Positions 53,365 to 60,957 are shown, counted from the first letter of the stretch. The stretch: DNA of 64,000 nucleotides from Haloplanus vescus (GCF_900107665.1 NZ_FNQT01000003.1:248001-312000); one strand, 5' to 3'. Translations and numbers: made by a program. Notes: a model not told the origin generated them from the sequence alone.

Positions 53365-54584
53365 CGTGGGGACTGTCGGACGAAGAGACCACGACGAGTA
53401 CCGGTCCTGAAGTGGACATAGACGAGTACGGTGTTCGTAGTACCGTACTTGACAACTTCGACGAACGGATGTGGCACGTAATCGAGGCCGTGATGTCCGT
53501 TCATGCGACCCTGTTCATAGACGGTATCGAGAGTTGTTTCGGGTTGATTATCGAAGGCCCGTCAGGAGCAGGAAAGAGTACGGCATTACGCCCATTTGAA
53601 GGTGTAAACTCGCAATTCTATCGGTCGGACGACGTTACCCCTGCTTCGTTCGTGAGTCACGACGCCTCGAGAGACGAAGATGAGTTATCGCAAGACGACC
53701 TTCTGCCTCGAATCAAGCACAAAACGCTACTGAACCCCGAAATGGCGAACTGGTTCGGGGGCGACTGGGGCGTCAGGAAGGAGAAGATGGCACGGCTGGT
53801 TCGTGTAATGGACGGACAGGGATTCACGAGCGATTCAGGAACGCATGGTCGCCGTGGATATGAAGGTGATTACCGATTCAATTTCATCGGGGCAACTACT
53901 CCTCTCAAGCAGAAGGACTGGGAAATGATGGGCCACACCGGAAATCGGTTCATGTTTATTGAAATGCCGAGCAGCGACAACCGTGAAGAGGTCTATCGTG
54001 ATATTATCTTCAGTGAACGTGAGTACGGACAAAAAGTGAATGAGATTACACAATCGGTTCAAAATTTCCTCACCGACCTATGGAACGATAACAGGGGTGC
54101 GAATGGCGTCAAGTGGGCTGCGACTCCGCGAGAGGAAGTCGGTGAGGGGTTAATATATCTATCGAGGCTCATTCTTCACGCTCGCGCTCCCCTAGGGGAG
54201 ACTTCTGAACCGGAGGCTCCCGGGCGTGTAACGGATATGGTGAAGAATATTGCGAGAGGGCACGCACTTCTGCACGGTCGAGACCATGTCACTACTGACG
54301 ACTTAGATATTTGCGCGCGGATTGCGTTGAGTACCGTTCCGAAAAAGCGTCGTTGCCTCTTACGCGAACTTCTACAATTAGGGCCGAGCGGGCGTATGCG
54401 AACACGAGAGGTGCAGAATCGACTTAATGTCGCACACGAGACGGCGACAGACCGAATGAAGACGTTAGATTCGCTCGGTGTTGCACGTCAATACAACGAA
54501 ACCGTACAGGGAGGACAAGCAGAATTTATCGAACTTGACTCCGAGTTCGCTTGGCCGGAGAACCTCGCCTTTCCTGACCAGTGA
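53361..54584 (+). CDS. AAA+ ATPase with C-terminal winged helix
   Basis: A 407-residue protein. Walker A is EGPSGAGKST (residues 65-74); a Walker B-like KTLLNPEMA lies at 121-129; FNFIGATTP (173-181) suits sensor 1; GNRFMFIEM (195-202) suits the arginine region; and the helix VTDMVKNIARGHALLHGRDHVTTDDLDICARIAL resembles sensor 2 of the MCM/MoxR branch. Residues 335-385 are a winged helix (GRMRTREVQNRLNVAHETATDRMKTLDSLGV). I infer a replication initiator or helicase for the element; a defence ATPase is possible. Preceded by a clear GGAGGTGA site. Confidence 0.75.
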   Translation: MTWGLSDEETTTSTGPEVDIDEYGVRSTVLDNFDERMWHVIEAVMSVHATLFIDGIESCFGLIIEGPSGAGKSTALRPFEGVNSQFYRSDDVTPASFVSHDASRDEDELSQDDLLPRIKHKTLLNPEMANWFGGDWGVRKEKMARLVRVMDGQGFTSDSGTHGRRGYEGDYRFNFIGATTPLKQKDWEMMGHTGNRFMFIEMPSSDNREEVYRDIIFSEREYGQKVNEITQSVQNFLTDLWNDNRGANGVKWAATPREEVGEGLIYLSRLILHARAPLGETSEPEAPGRVTDMVKNIARGHALLHGRDHVTTDDLDICARIALSTVPKKRRCLLRELLQLGPSGRMRTREVQNRLNVAHETATDRMKTLDSLGVARQYNETVQGGQAEFIELDSEFAWPENLAFPDQ

Positions 54585-54603
54585 TATGAAGTGTAGTATT
54601 TTT

Positions 54604-54766
54604 AAAGTTTAGACCGGCAGCGGGTACGTGCGTTCACAAAACAGTCAAACGTGTAGCATAGGACACTACTCTGGATATATAACTAACAGATAGAGACGGG
54701 TTCAACGGTTGCTGACCTTGTTCCAACGATACTGACTGACGTGTACCTGCGACCAGTCTAAACTTT
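54604..54766. repeat. Inverted repeat in the convergent gap after the ATPase
   Basis: AAAGTTTAGAC at 54604-54614 is repeated inverted as GTCTAAACTTT at 54756-54766 (11 of 11; 13 of 14 with flanking bases), with 141 bases between. The 209-bp gap lies between the stops of the ATPase and the repressor, where neither gene needs a promoter. Confidence 0.65.
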
Positions 54767-54793
54767 CCATTATTGATATTTCGACCATCCCTC

Positions 54794-55045
54794 TCATTCG
54801 ACCTCTTCGGCATCAACTTCGCCGTCAAGAAACCGTCGTCCGAGGTCAGTAAGTCGGTAGTTTGAGGGGTCAATCCGTTGTAGAAGGCCCGAATTAGCGA
54901 GTTTTCGGCATCGACGCGAAATGTATTCAGCGGTGTAATCGATATTCGCGGCAATCACGGTCGGCGAGGCGACAATATCCTTCTCGTGTAAAAACTCAAG
55001 AACACGCTCGTCTGCCTGTGTCATCCAGTCAACCCGTGGTCGCAT
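54794..55045 (-). CDS. phiH1-repressor-like winged-helix protein
   Basis: An 83-residue regulator: WMTQADERVLEFLHEKDIVASPTVIAANIDYTAEYISRRCRKLANSGLLQRIDPSNYRLTDLGRRFLDGE. This is the compact winged helix of haloarchaeal virus phiH1 repressor-like proteins, common on proviruses and plasmids. It is transcribed away from the HhH gene; the 132-bp gap between the starts is A+T rich and would hold both promoters, so the gene probably controls the switch of the element. Confidence 0.82.
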   Translation of the reverse strand: MRPRVDWMTQADERVLEFLHEKDIVASPTVIAANIDYTAEYISRRCRKLANSGLLQRIDPSNYRLTDLGRRFLDGEVDAEEVE

Positions 55046-55177
55046 TTAATAGCGATAGTACGGGTTTAGGATGCATGAGGGAGTGTCAAAATGTGGTTAT
55101 AGACACGAGAAATAATTTTGATAGATACGAATTTTTGTGGTTAACACTAAGTGAATAGAGAGATTCAGTAGGAGGTA

Positions 55178-55732
55178 ATGGATTTAGGTCGGCGCATACT
55201 CGAACAGAAGGAGGTGTTGTACGCAGAGACCGAGGATTTGTACGAAGATGAAGTTGCTCAACTCGAATCGTTGCCTACTGCGTTCAAGGAAGGAACGTGG
55301 TCGCAAGAAGACATAGAGTGGATAATTGAGTGGAAAGTCGGTAAAGCGTTCGAGAAACCCGTTCTCCGTTACTTCCGCAACAACGACGACGCAGTCATTC
55401 GAGACAATATCGAACGAGCAGTTCACGAGTCGAACATCCGAACCAAGGTCGAGTCACTCACGTCGTTGAGCGGGGTCGGTGTCCCCGTCGCGTCAGCGAT
55501 TCTCTTGTTCATCAATCCGGACCGGTTTACCGTGATTGACGAGCGGGCATGGCGCGTACTGTACGAGACGGGGTATCTCACGCAGGAACTCTCAGATGAC
55601 CCGACCGTCGAGGAGTACTTGATATACCTCGGAGCGTGTTGGGCACTCTCAAACGAGTACGACGTAAGTCTCCGTGCGCTCGACATGGCGCTGTGGGCGT
55701 TTGATACAGAGGATACCATCACCAGCGACTAA
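55178..55732 (+). CDS. Helix-hairpin-helix protein resembling DNA glycosylases
   Basis: A 184-residue protein, mostly helical. Residues about 93-130 read VESLTSLSGVGVPVASAILLFINPDRFTVIDERAWRVLYETGYL: a hairpin L-x-G-V-G-x2-x-A-S, then a hydrophobic helix and an Asp (VIDERAW) placed like the catalytic Asp of the HhH-GPD superfamily (V-D-T/x-V-x-R). The flanking helices fit that fold, but full enzyme length is lacking. DNA base removal or structure binding is inferred, not shown. Confidence 0.68.
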   Translation: MDLGRRILEQKEVLYAETEDLYEDEVAQLESLPTAFKEGTWSQEDIEWIIEWKVGKAFEKPVLRYFRNNDDAVIRDNIERAVHESNIRTKVESLTSLSGVGVPVASAILLFINPDRFTVIDERAWRVLYETGYLTQELSDDPTVEEYLIYLGACWALSNEYDVSLRALDMALWAFDTEDTITSD

Positions 55733-55759
55733 ATCCAGTCAGGAGAAATACTACAACGC

Positions 55760-56221
55760 ATGGACGACTCAGAACGGCCCGAACGTCCCGGTCCCGATGC
55801 TGACGCCGCTGAGATAGCGGAGTGGATGGAGAAGGATTTCGGGCGGGCCGTGGCTGAGGGAATGGCAAACGCTGGCAACGAGGATGACTCCGATGACGAG
55901 CAGGAGGTCGTTGAGGTCGAGATACTCAATCACGAGCGCGGTGAAGTCGTCGGGACGATAGACACGAACGGAAACTTGGACACGGAGAGCGAGGTGCTGA
56001 GAAACGTCTCGCAGGAATATCTTGAGGAGGGCATCCCCGTGCTCGTCCCTACGATTTACGAGAACGAGGACGGCGAGACAGTTCACGCCGACGCCGAGGT
56101 AATGGTCGAACCGGGAACTACGGGATTCGTGCGAGCCTTCGTTGACGAACTCCCGAGTCCGTTCGACTATGATACGGAGGTTCTCGGTGAACTGCCGGTA
56201 TACGCGAACGATGTCTCCTGA
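55760..56221 (+). CDS. Acidic hypothetical protein
   Basis: A 153-residue protein with a disordered acidic N terminus (DADAAEIAEWMEKDFGRAVAEGMANAG, then Asp/Glu run) and a beta-rich C-terminal domain (VVEVEILNHERGEVVGTIDTNGNLDT...IPVLVPTIYENEDGETV). It follows the HhH gene by 27 bases on the same strand, so they may be co-transcribed. No family recognised. Confidence 0.62.
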   Translation: MDDSERPERPGPDADAAEIAEWMEKDFGRAVAEGMANAGNEDDSDDEQEVVEVEILNHERGEVVGTIDTNGNLDTESEVLRNVSQEYLEEGIPVLVPTIYENEDGETVHADAEVMVEPGTTGFVRAFVDELPSPFDYDTEVLGELPVYANDVS

Positions 56222-56254
56222 CTGCAAAAAATCGAAACGGAGGCCCGTGTGGGC

Positions 56255-56830
56255 CTACTCCTCGTCGTCCGACGCCTTGTTCTTCTCAGCCACGAGCGAG
56301 TACGTTTCCTTCGTGAAACGGTACTTGCTCGGGTCGGCGTACGGCTGGAGGACTGTCCGTCCCACAGCCTCGTTCACCTTGTGCTTGACCTCGTTGAAGT
56401 CGTAGGGATTCCCGACTTCATCGAGTAGGTCACGTGTGATTCCTTCGCGGTCACACACTTGGGCCACCAGCGTGTGAAGGGCGCTGGTGTTACCCCACGG
56501 AGCGGCGTTCCGCGTGTCGCGCTCCGAGTCGTACTCGATGTCCAGAATGATGGGGTTCGTCCCACCCTGGAACTCCTTCACGAGGTATCCGTCCTCGACG
56601 AGGTCGTTTAGGAGACGAGTGTACTTCAACGAAGTGAGAACCCGCTCCTTATCGTCGATGACGTCCTCGATGGTATCGGAACCCTCCACGTCTTCGCGGA
56701 GGTCGGGACGGTTGAACGTCTGGGGCCCGTGAACGTGGGCGATTGTCTGTGCTACTCGCTGTCGTGCCGTGGTGAGTTCGTCCCACGGTGTGTGTTCGTC
56801 GTCGGAACGTGAGTCGGTAACCGAGCTCAT
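56255..56830 (-). CDS. Hypothetical protein with helical DNA-binding look
   Basis: A 191-residue charged soluble protein. Segments EDVIDDKERVLTSLKYTRLLNDLVEDGYLVKEFQGGTNPIILDI look like a winged helix (recognition helix then wing), and the second half (DFNEVKHKVNEAVGRTVLQPYADPSKYRFTKETYSLV) is helical with a strand end. Perhaps a transcription factor or replication accessory. Faces the preceding gene tail to tail. Confidence 0.6.
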   Translation of the reverse strand: MSSVTDSRSDDEHTPWDELTTARQRVAQTIAHVHGPQTFNRPDLREDVEGSDTIEDVIDDKERVLTSLKYTRLLNDLVEDGYLVKEFQGGTNPIILDIEYDSERDTRNAAPWGNTSALHTLVAQVCDREGITRDLLDEVGNPYDFNEVKHKVNEAVGRTVLQPYADPSKYRFTKETYSLVAEKNKASDDEE

Positions 56831-57359
56831 GTGATGGGGCGCTCGGCCGTCTGCGACAAGAGAAAACTATTTCGTCAGGGCGGCCAAAGACTGGCATAAG
56901 CCCCGATAGCCTCCCTTGTCGCGGGGGCCCCGAATCCTTGCGGCCGAACGGGGGCGTTGGTGGGGCTGTCCTCCTCTCGGCCCGCGGAACCTGCCAGGGA
57001 ACCGCGCGGGCCGAATCGTACTTCGTTTGACCTATCGTCGACCGGGAAGTCCGGCGTTCGGTCACAAAGTGGGACCCCCGGCATATAAGCATTTCCCCGC
57101 ACGCTCCGCAAAATTGAGAAGTTCTAGGTTAACCCAAACCTTTCTGCTCACGTTTGAAATGCAAATATCGTGAATCTGGATATCCGACTGATGTTCTTTG
57201 AAACGGGAGAATGTGCCTGAAACGCCCGATAGACAGCATTTCAGCCTATATTTCCACAATCGACGGGTTCTATGACCACATTTGACGTTTCAAATTTCCC
57301 GAGGAAGCAGGAATATAGAATATCTCTGCAAAGAATTTATGCTCGGAGCGTTCCACAGG
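56831..57359. other. 529-bp non-coding region inside the element
   Basis: Two parts. 56880-57110 is unusually G+C rich for this element and forms several possible hairpins, ending in a TATA-like CATATAAGC at about 57081-57089. 57120-57300 is A+T rich and repeats TTTGAAACG (57197-57205; inverted at 57286-57294) with near copies at 57153-57161 and 57217-57224. It could be an origin, operator cluster or an untranslated RNA; I see no gene. Confidence 0.55.
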
Positions 57360-58025
57360 ATGAATCAGACTATGGAAACAACTGTCACATTCGAGTATGG
57401 TCCGCTAACCGTCGAAATACACGCTCGAGACGACGAGAATTACCAGGATGAGATACTAGACCTTCTTCGATTTCTTGAAAACCATCAAGAGCAATTTGAG
57501 GAGATAGGTGTCGAATCAGAGGTTGCGGAGATGAAATCAGACAAAACTGGAACCGTTTCTTTGGACCAATTCGAGGATGGAGAGAGAAACGAAGAGGATG
57601 AAGAGGAACCCGACTCAACTGCGCTCGGTTCAATTGCTTCGGAATTACAGCTCTCGGTTACTAATCTGAAGGACTTCTTATATGTCGATTCTGACGGCGA
57701 TGATTTCCCGGTTATATATGTTGATGAGTTTGAGGATATCGGCGAAAGGCAGACCGACCGACAACGAGTCGCTTCGTTAATTCTTCTCTATTTGTGGCAC
57801 GAATGCTATGATAAAGACCGCGTGAAATCTGGGGTTTTGAAGGATGCTCTTGAACTCTCGAATGTTTCTTCGTCTGGGATGGCAAATATGTATCAGGGTG
57901 AGGGGGACCGTTATTTCGACCGTCGAGGTCGAGGACCAACTGCTACGGTTGCATTGACACCCCCCGGGAAACGACAAGCACGCAAGGTTCTTCGACGGCT
58001 CGCCAACGAAAAGAAGGAGTCCTGA
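57360..58025 (+). CDS. Hypothetical protein, two-part
   Basis: A 221-residue acidic protein. From ATG 57360 (or ATG 57372) an N-terminal domain TTVTFEYGPLTVEIHARDDENYQDEILDLLRFLENHQEQFEEIGVE looks like a beta hairpin plus helix. A Glu/Asp linker leads to a helical C-terminal region (DRQRVASLILLYLWHECYDKDRVKSGVLKDALELSNVSSSGMANMYQGEGDRYF...RRGRGPTATVALTPPGKRQARKVL) that resembles a winged helix with a basic end. A DNA- or RNA-binding role is possible but not shown. Confidence 0.62.
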   Translation: MNQTMETTVTFEYGPLTVEIHARDDENYQDEILDLLRFLENHQEQFEEIGVESEVAEMKSDKTGTVSLDQFEDGERNEEDEEEPDSTALGSIASELQLSVTNLKDFLYVDSDGDDFPVIYVDEFEDIGERQTDRQRVASLILLYLWHECYDKDRVKSGVLKDALELSNVSSSGMANMYQGEGDRYFDRRGRGPTATVALTPPGKRQARKVLRRLANEKKES

Positions 58026-58029
58026 GGAA

Positions 58030-59052
58030 TTACGAATCTTCAAGATATCCCCGACGCTGTTCCATTTTCACCTGCTCTGAACGCTTATCGTAGTGTTTGT
58101 CCAGCACGTCCATGCCCACGTTCATTCGGTCACTCACGACCTTTTCAGGGACATCCTCAGACAAGTGGTGTGTGATAGACCCGCGACGTATATCATGAGG
58201 ACTCACGTTCGGAGGGCACTTACTATAGTGTCCGTAGTCAGTTGCTTCGCACTCGTTGGGGTCACGACCGACAGGACAATCAGCATCGTAGAAGCACGGA
58301 CGAGTGACGAAGTACACTGCATCGCGAATTGATGACGCCTGCATCCGACCATTCTCCGTCGTCAGTATCGGTTCACGCCCGTAGTCGTCGGTCACGTCGT
58401 GACGATGGTGGTCAATCCAGTCATCGATTACGCGGCACGTCTCCGCGGTCAACGCGACGAGACGTTCCCCTTCCTCGCCGTTCTTCAGGGGCGTACCCAT
58501 ATCGGGACGGTGTTCGAGGAGGAGTGATTTGTTTTCGCCGTCGTAGTCGTCAACGTCAATGGATTTCAGTGCCCCGAGACGCATCCCCGTCTGCCAGAGA
58601 ATTTCGAGAATAACGTGCGGACGAGAGGCGTACTTGAAGCGTCGCAGGTATGGGAGGAGTTCGTCAGCATCGTCACCGTCGAGAATGCCGTTCGCCTGTT
58701 CGTCGTGTTTCTTTAACGCCGGCATCACGATTTTATCGTGTAATCCCTCGGTGACGGCATCGATGGATTCGCACCATCGAATGAAGACACGAAGGGCGTC
58801 GAGGTTGCCTTCGAGCGTGATGGGTTTGAGGTCGCCGTCGTCACGACGCCACGTTTTGAACTGTTGCAGTTTCCGTCCCGTGAGGTCGTTCATGTTGTCG
58901 AGGCCTTCGACGTTCTCACACCATCGGATGAAGTGTTTGAGTCGGTAGTGATACCCGTCGAGAGTCGATTGCGATACTTCGTGCTTCCGCGCGTTGAGGT
59001 ACATCTCCTTTGCCTCAGCGGGTGAGATGGGTTCGAGCGTTTCGTACGTCAT
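58030..59052 (-). CDS. Tyrosine recombinase (integrase)
   Basis: A 340-residue site-specific recombinase. N-terminal SAM-like domain (residues 10-115) is followed by the catalytic domain with R158 (ILWQTGMRLGALKSID), H286-x-x-R289 (SPHDIRRGSITHHL) and the nucleophile Y321 (DKHYDKR). A Cys-rich insert with four Cys (residues 253-279) may bind zinc. ATG 59052 is chosen over longer readings, which run through the attachment repeat. It ends 4 bases after the preceding gene, tail to tail. Confidence 0.92.
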   Translation of the reverse strand: MTYETLEPISPAEAKEMYLNARKHEVSQSTLDGYHYRLKHFIRWCENVEGLDNMNDLTGRKLQQFKTWRRDDGDLKPITLEGNLDALRVFIRWCESIDAVTEGLHDKIVMPALKKHDEQANGILDGDDADELLPYLRRFKYASRPHVILEILWQTGMRLGALKSIDVDDYDGENKSLLLEHRPDMGTPLKNGEEGERLVALTAETCRVIDDWIDHHRHDVTDDYGREPILTTENGRMQASSIRDAVYFVTRPCFYDADCPVGRDPNECEATDYGHYSKCPPNVSPHDIRRGSITHHLSEDVPEKVVSDRMNVGMDVLDKHYDKRSEQVKMEQRRGYLEDS

Positions 59053-59106
59053 GTGTTGACTCCGAAACGCAAACGAAGCACGAAATCGGCCGACTGTGGT
59101 CGATTC

Positions 59107-59134
59107 TCCCCCGTTCAAATCGGGGAGGCGGCAT
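59107..59134. repeat. attR: right 28-bp attachment repeat
   Basis: The displaced 3' end of tRNA-Phe, identical to attL. Only the T arm and 3' acceptor strand are present, so this is not a tRNA gene. The integrase start is 55 bases to the left. Confidence 0.92.
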
Positions 59135-59165
59135 GCTTCCACTTTTTACTTCGTCGGGTTTCCTC

Positions 59166-59246
59166 GCTCACTTCGTTCGCTGCGGGAACCACTCCTCGCA
59201 AAAAGGTGGGGAAAAACACCTGCTGGCTCACTTCGTTCGCCAGCAG
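59166..59246. repeat. Paired CGTTCGC-type motifs and hairpin after attR
   Basis: The 15-mer GCTCACTTCGTTCGC occurs at 59166-59180 and 59226-59240. The second lies in a perfect 8-bp hairpin (CTGCTGGC 59220-59227 with GCCAGCAG 59239-59246). This would be the original tRNA-Phe downstream region; similar short sequences occur after tRNA genes in haloarchaea. Confidence 0.55.
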
Positions 59247-59261
59247 TGAAACTGCGCTGGG

Positions 59262-59795
59262 CTACGCGTCCAGTCGCTGCCCGGATTCGAACCGCTCGTC
59301 GGTGAGAATCACGTCGCCGTCGCGGACGGTCACGTCGATGGGGGTGAGCGACCGGCCGCGGCAGGGGCCGCGCGTGCAGAACCCGTCGTCACAGTTGAAC
59401 CGCGCACCGTGCTCGTGACAGACGAGCTGGTCGCCGTCAACGAGGGCGCCCAAGCCGCGGTCGAGCTGGACCTCCGGCTTGTGTGGGCAGGAGTTCTCCC
59501 ACGCCATCACGCCTTCGTCGGTCCGCTGGAGGATGCCGTCAACTCCCCGGCGCCCGGCGCGTGCCTCGAACCGGAGCGTCCCGTCGCTGGGCACGTCGTC
59601 GACGGGGGCGACGTGTCGCCGTGTCGCCTCGTCGGCCGTCGCCTCGGCGGTCGAATCCTCGGGATCCGGCGCCGTCCCGCCCACGTCGAAGCGGAACGTC
59701 GCGTCGCCGGCCTCGACGGCGCCCTCGGTGTCGTCGATGCGCACCACTTCGTCTTCGTCCCCGTCCGTGACCGTGACCCGCACCGGCTCGTCCAT
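59262..59795 (-). CDS. Rieske [2Fe-2S] domain protein
   Basis: A 177-residue soluble protein. After an N-terminal beta-rich domain of about 60 residues, the Rieske domain shows C-x-H in SCPHKPEVQLDRG and C-x2-H in VCHEHGARFNCDDGFC, the four cluster ligands, then the closing LTPIDVTVRDGDVILTDE. Similar stand-alone Rieske proteins act as electron carriers or regulatory ferredoxins. Upstream, an iron-box-like palindrome suggests iron control. Confidence 0.85.
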   Translation of the reverse strand: MDEPVRVTVTDGDEDEVVRIDDTEGAVEAGDATFRFDVGGTAPDPEDSTAEATADEATRRHVAPVDDVPSDGTLRFEARAGRRGVDGILQRTDEGVMAWENSCPHKPEVQLDRGLGALVDGDQLVCHEHGARFNCDDGFCTRGPCRGRSLTPIDVTVRDGDVILTDERFESGQRLDA

Positions 59796-59804
59796 ACCGG
59801 CGAA

Positions 59805-59818
59805 TTAGGTGAGCCTAA
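59805..59818. promoter_or_regulatory. DtxR-type iron-box-like operator
   Basis: TTAGGTGAGCCTAA, an imperfect palindrome (12 of 14 symmetrical), has the TTAGG...CCTAA arms of sites bound by DtxR/IdeR-type iron repressors. It ends 10 bases before the Rieske ATG and is next to the A+T-rich TATA-like sequence, which fits repression of an iron-sulfur gene. Confidence 0.55.
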
Positions 59819-59837
59819 GAATAAGCCTCTCGCTTCC

Positions 59838-59990
59838 TCAGCGCTTCTCGATTTCCGCTTCGACTTCGATGCTGAGGCCTTCGGCGTCCAGTTCGGCTTC
59901 GACTTCGCGGCGGTCGTCCGCTTCGAACTCGAGTTCCTCGCTGTCGATTTCCACGTCCACTTCGATTTCGACGCTCACGTCGTCGGACAT
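59838..59990 (-). CDS. 50-residue highly acidic protein
   Basis: ATG 59990 to TGA 59838-59840 encodes 50 residues of alternating acidic and hydrophobic positions (VSVEIEVDVEIDSEELEFEA, then RREVEAELDAEGLSIEVEAEI). Nearly half are Glu or Asp. The alternating pattern suggests beta strands. Codon use is that of the host, which supports a real gene although no family is recognised. Located between pfkB-type kinase and the Rieske gene, same strand. Confidence 0.55.
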   Translation of the reverse strand: MSDDVSVEIEVDVEIDSEELEFEADDRREVEAELDAEGLSIEVEAEIEKR

Positions 59991-60021
59991 ACTCGCTCTC
60001 GGTGCTCCGTACGCATAGGTC

Positions 60022-60957
60022 TCACTCCTCGCGAATCTCCTCTACGTCGCGGCGCGACCCGACGACGGCGTCGCCGACGACGGTGCGCTTGAGCGCCGCG
60101 GTGGCCGCGCCGTCGCGCAACGCCTCGCGGACGTTCGCGCCGCGGTGGCGGCCGGCGAGAAAGCCGCCGACGAACGCGTCGTGGACGCCAGCCGGGTCGC
60201 GCGTCTGGCTCTCGAACGGCGGCACCTCGTATATCGACTCGCCCGCGACGCCGACGGTGGGGTGGTCCGTGCCGTCGCGGGTGATTACCACCGTCTCACA
60301 GTCGTAGCGCGTCCGCAGGCTGTGTGCCGCCGGTACCACGTCGCCGTCGAGGCCGAACACCGCGTCGGCGTCCGACTCGTCGACGACCAAGACCTCCACG
60401 TCCTCGAGCAGTCGGTCGTACACGTCTCGGGCCGCGTCGGGTTTGAGGTCGGTCGCCCCGAATCGGGTGTCGAACGCCCGCGTCGTGTCTGCGTCGCCCG
60501 CCACGTCGAGGAGTCGCGCCGTCGTCTCGAAGAGGGCTTCGGAGCGCGTGGGGGTGGCACCGCTGACGAACAGCGTCTCGGCCTCGCGGGCCACGCCCAG
60601 CGGGACGTCCGCGGGCGTCATGCTCGTGACGGCGGCGTCCTCGCGGTCCGCGACGGTCGTCCCCCCGGCCGTCGCCCCGCGTTCGACGAAGGCCGTCGAG
60701 GTCCGCCCTTCCTCGGTCCACGCGACGCCCGTCCGGACGCCGTGGCGGCGCAGGTCACCGACGACGCGTTGACCGAGCGCGGTGTCGGGCAGTTTCGAGA
60801 GCCACGCGGCGTCGAGGCCAAGCGTCGCTGCCGCCGCCGCGACGTTGCTCTCCGGCCCGTCGACGTGGGCTGCGAACTCCCGTGCGGTCTGGATGCGCTC
60901 GCCCCGCGGCGGCGAGAACCGAAGCGTCGCTTCGCCGACGGTCACCAAATCGGTCAC
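60022..60957 (-). CDS. PfkB-family sugar or nucleoside kinase
   Basis: A 311-residue ribokinase-fold kinase from GTG 60957. The first segment VTVGEATLRFSPPRGER and FAAHVDGPESNVAAAAATLGLDAAWLSKLPDTALGQRVV have the PfkB start. The second signature reads DPAGVHDAFVGGFLAG; the usual form is D-T-x-G-A-G-D, so the anion-hole residues A-G are V-H here, while the catalytic Asp is kept. The substrate is unknown; 2-keto-3-deoxygluconate is possible since such kinases occur in haloarchaea. Confidence 0.78.
   Translation of the reverse strand: MTDLVTVGEATLRFSPPRGERIQTAREFAAHVDGPESNVAAAAATLGLDAAWLSKLPDTALGQRVVGDLRRHGVRTGVAWTEEGRTSTAFVERGATAGGTTVADREDAAVTSMTPADVPLGVAREAETLFVSGATPTRSEALFETTARLLDVAGDADTTRAFDTRFGATDLKPDAARDVYDRLLEDVEVLVVDESDADAVFGLDGDVVPAAHSLRTRYDCETVVITRDGTDHPTVGVAGESIYEVPPFESQTRDPAGVHDAFVGGFLAGRHRGANVREALRDGAATAALKRTVVGDAVVGSRRDVEEIREE

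Larger units (their letters stand above)
50847..59134. mobile_element. Integrated element in tRNA-Phe, about 8.26 kb
   Basis: The 28 bases at 50847-50874 (end of tRNA-Phe) recur perfectly at 59107-59134, and a tyrosine recombinase gene ends 55 bases inside the right copy. Between them genes are more A+T rich and of phage/plasmid type: phiH1-like repressor, AAA+ ATPase with winged helix, HhH protein and several orphans. No virion, packaging or conjugation genes are seen. It is best called an integrative element or satellite; whether it replicates outside the chromosome is unknown. Confidence 0.9.

Noticed and set aside
59107-59134. Second tRNA-Phe
   Set aside because: Only the 3' part of a tRNA is present; it is an attachment repeat.
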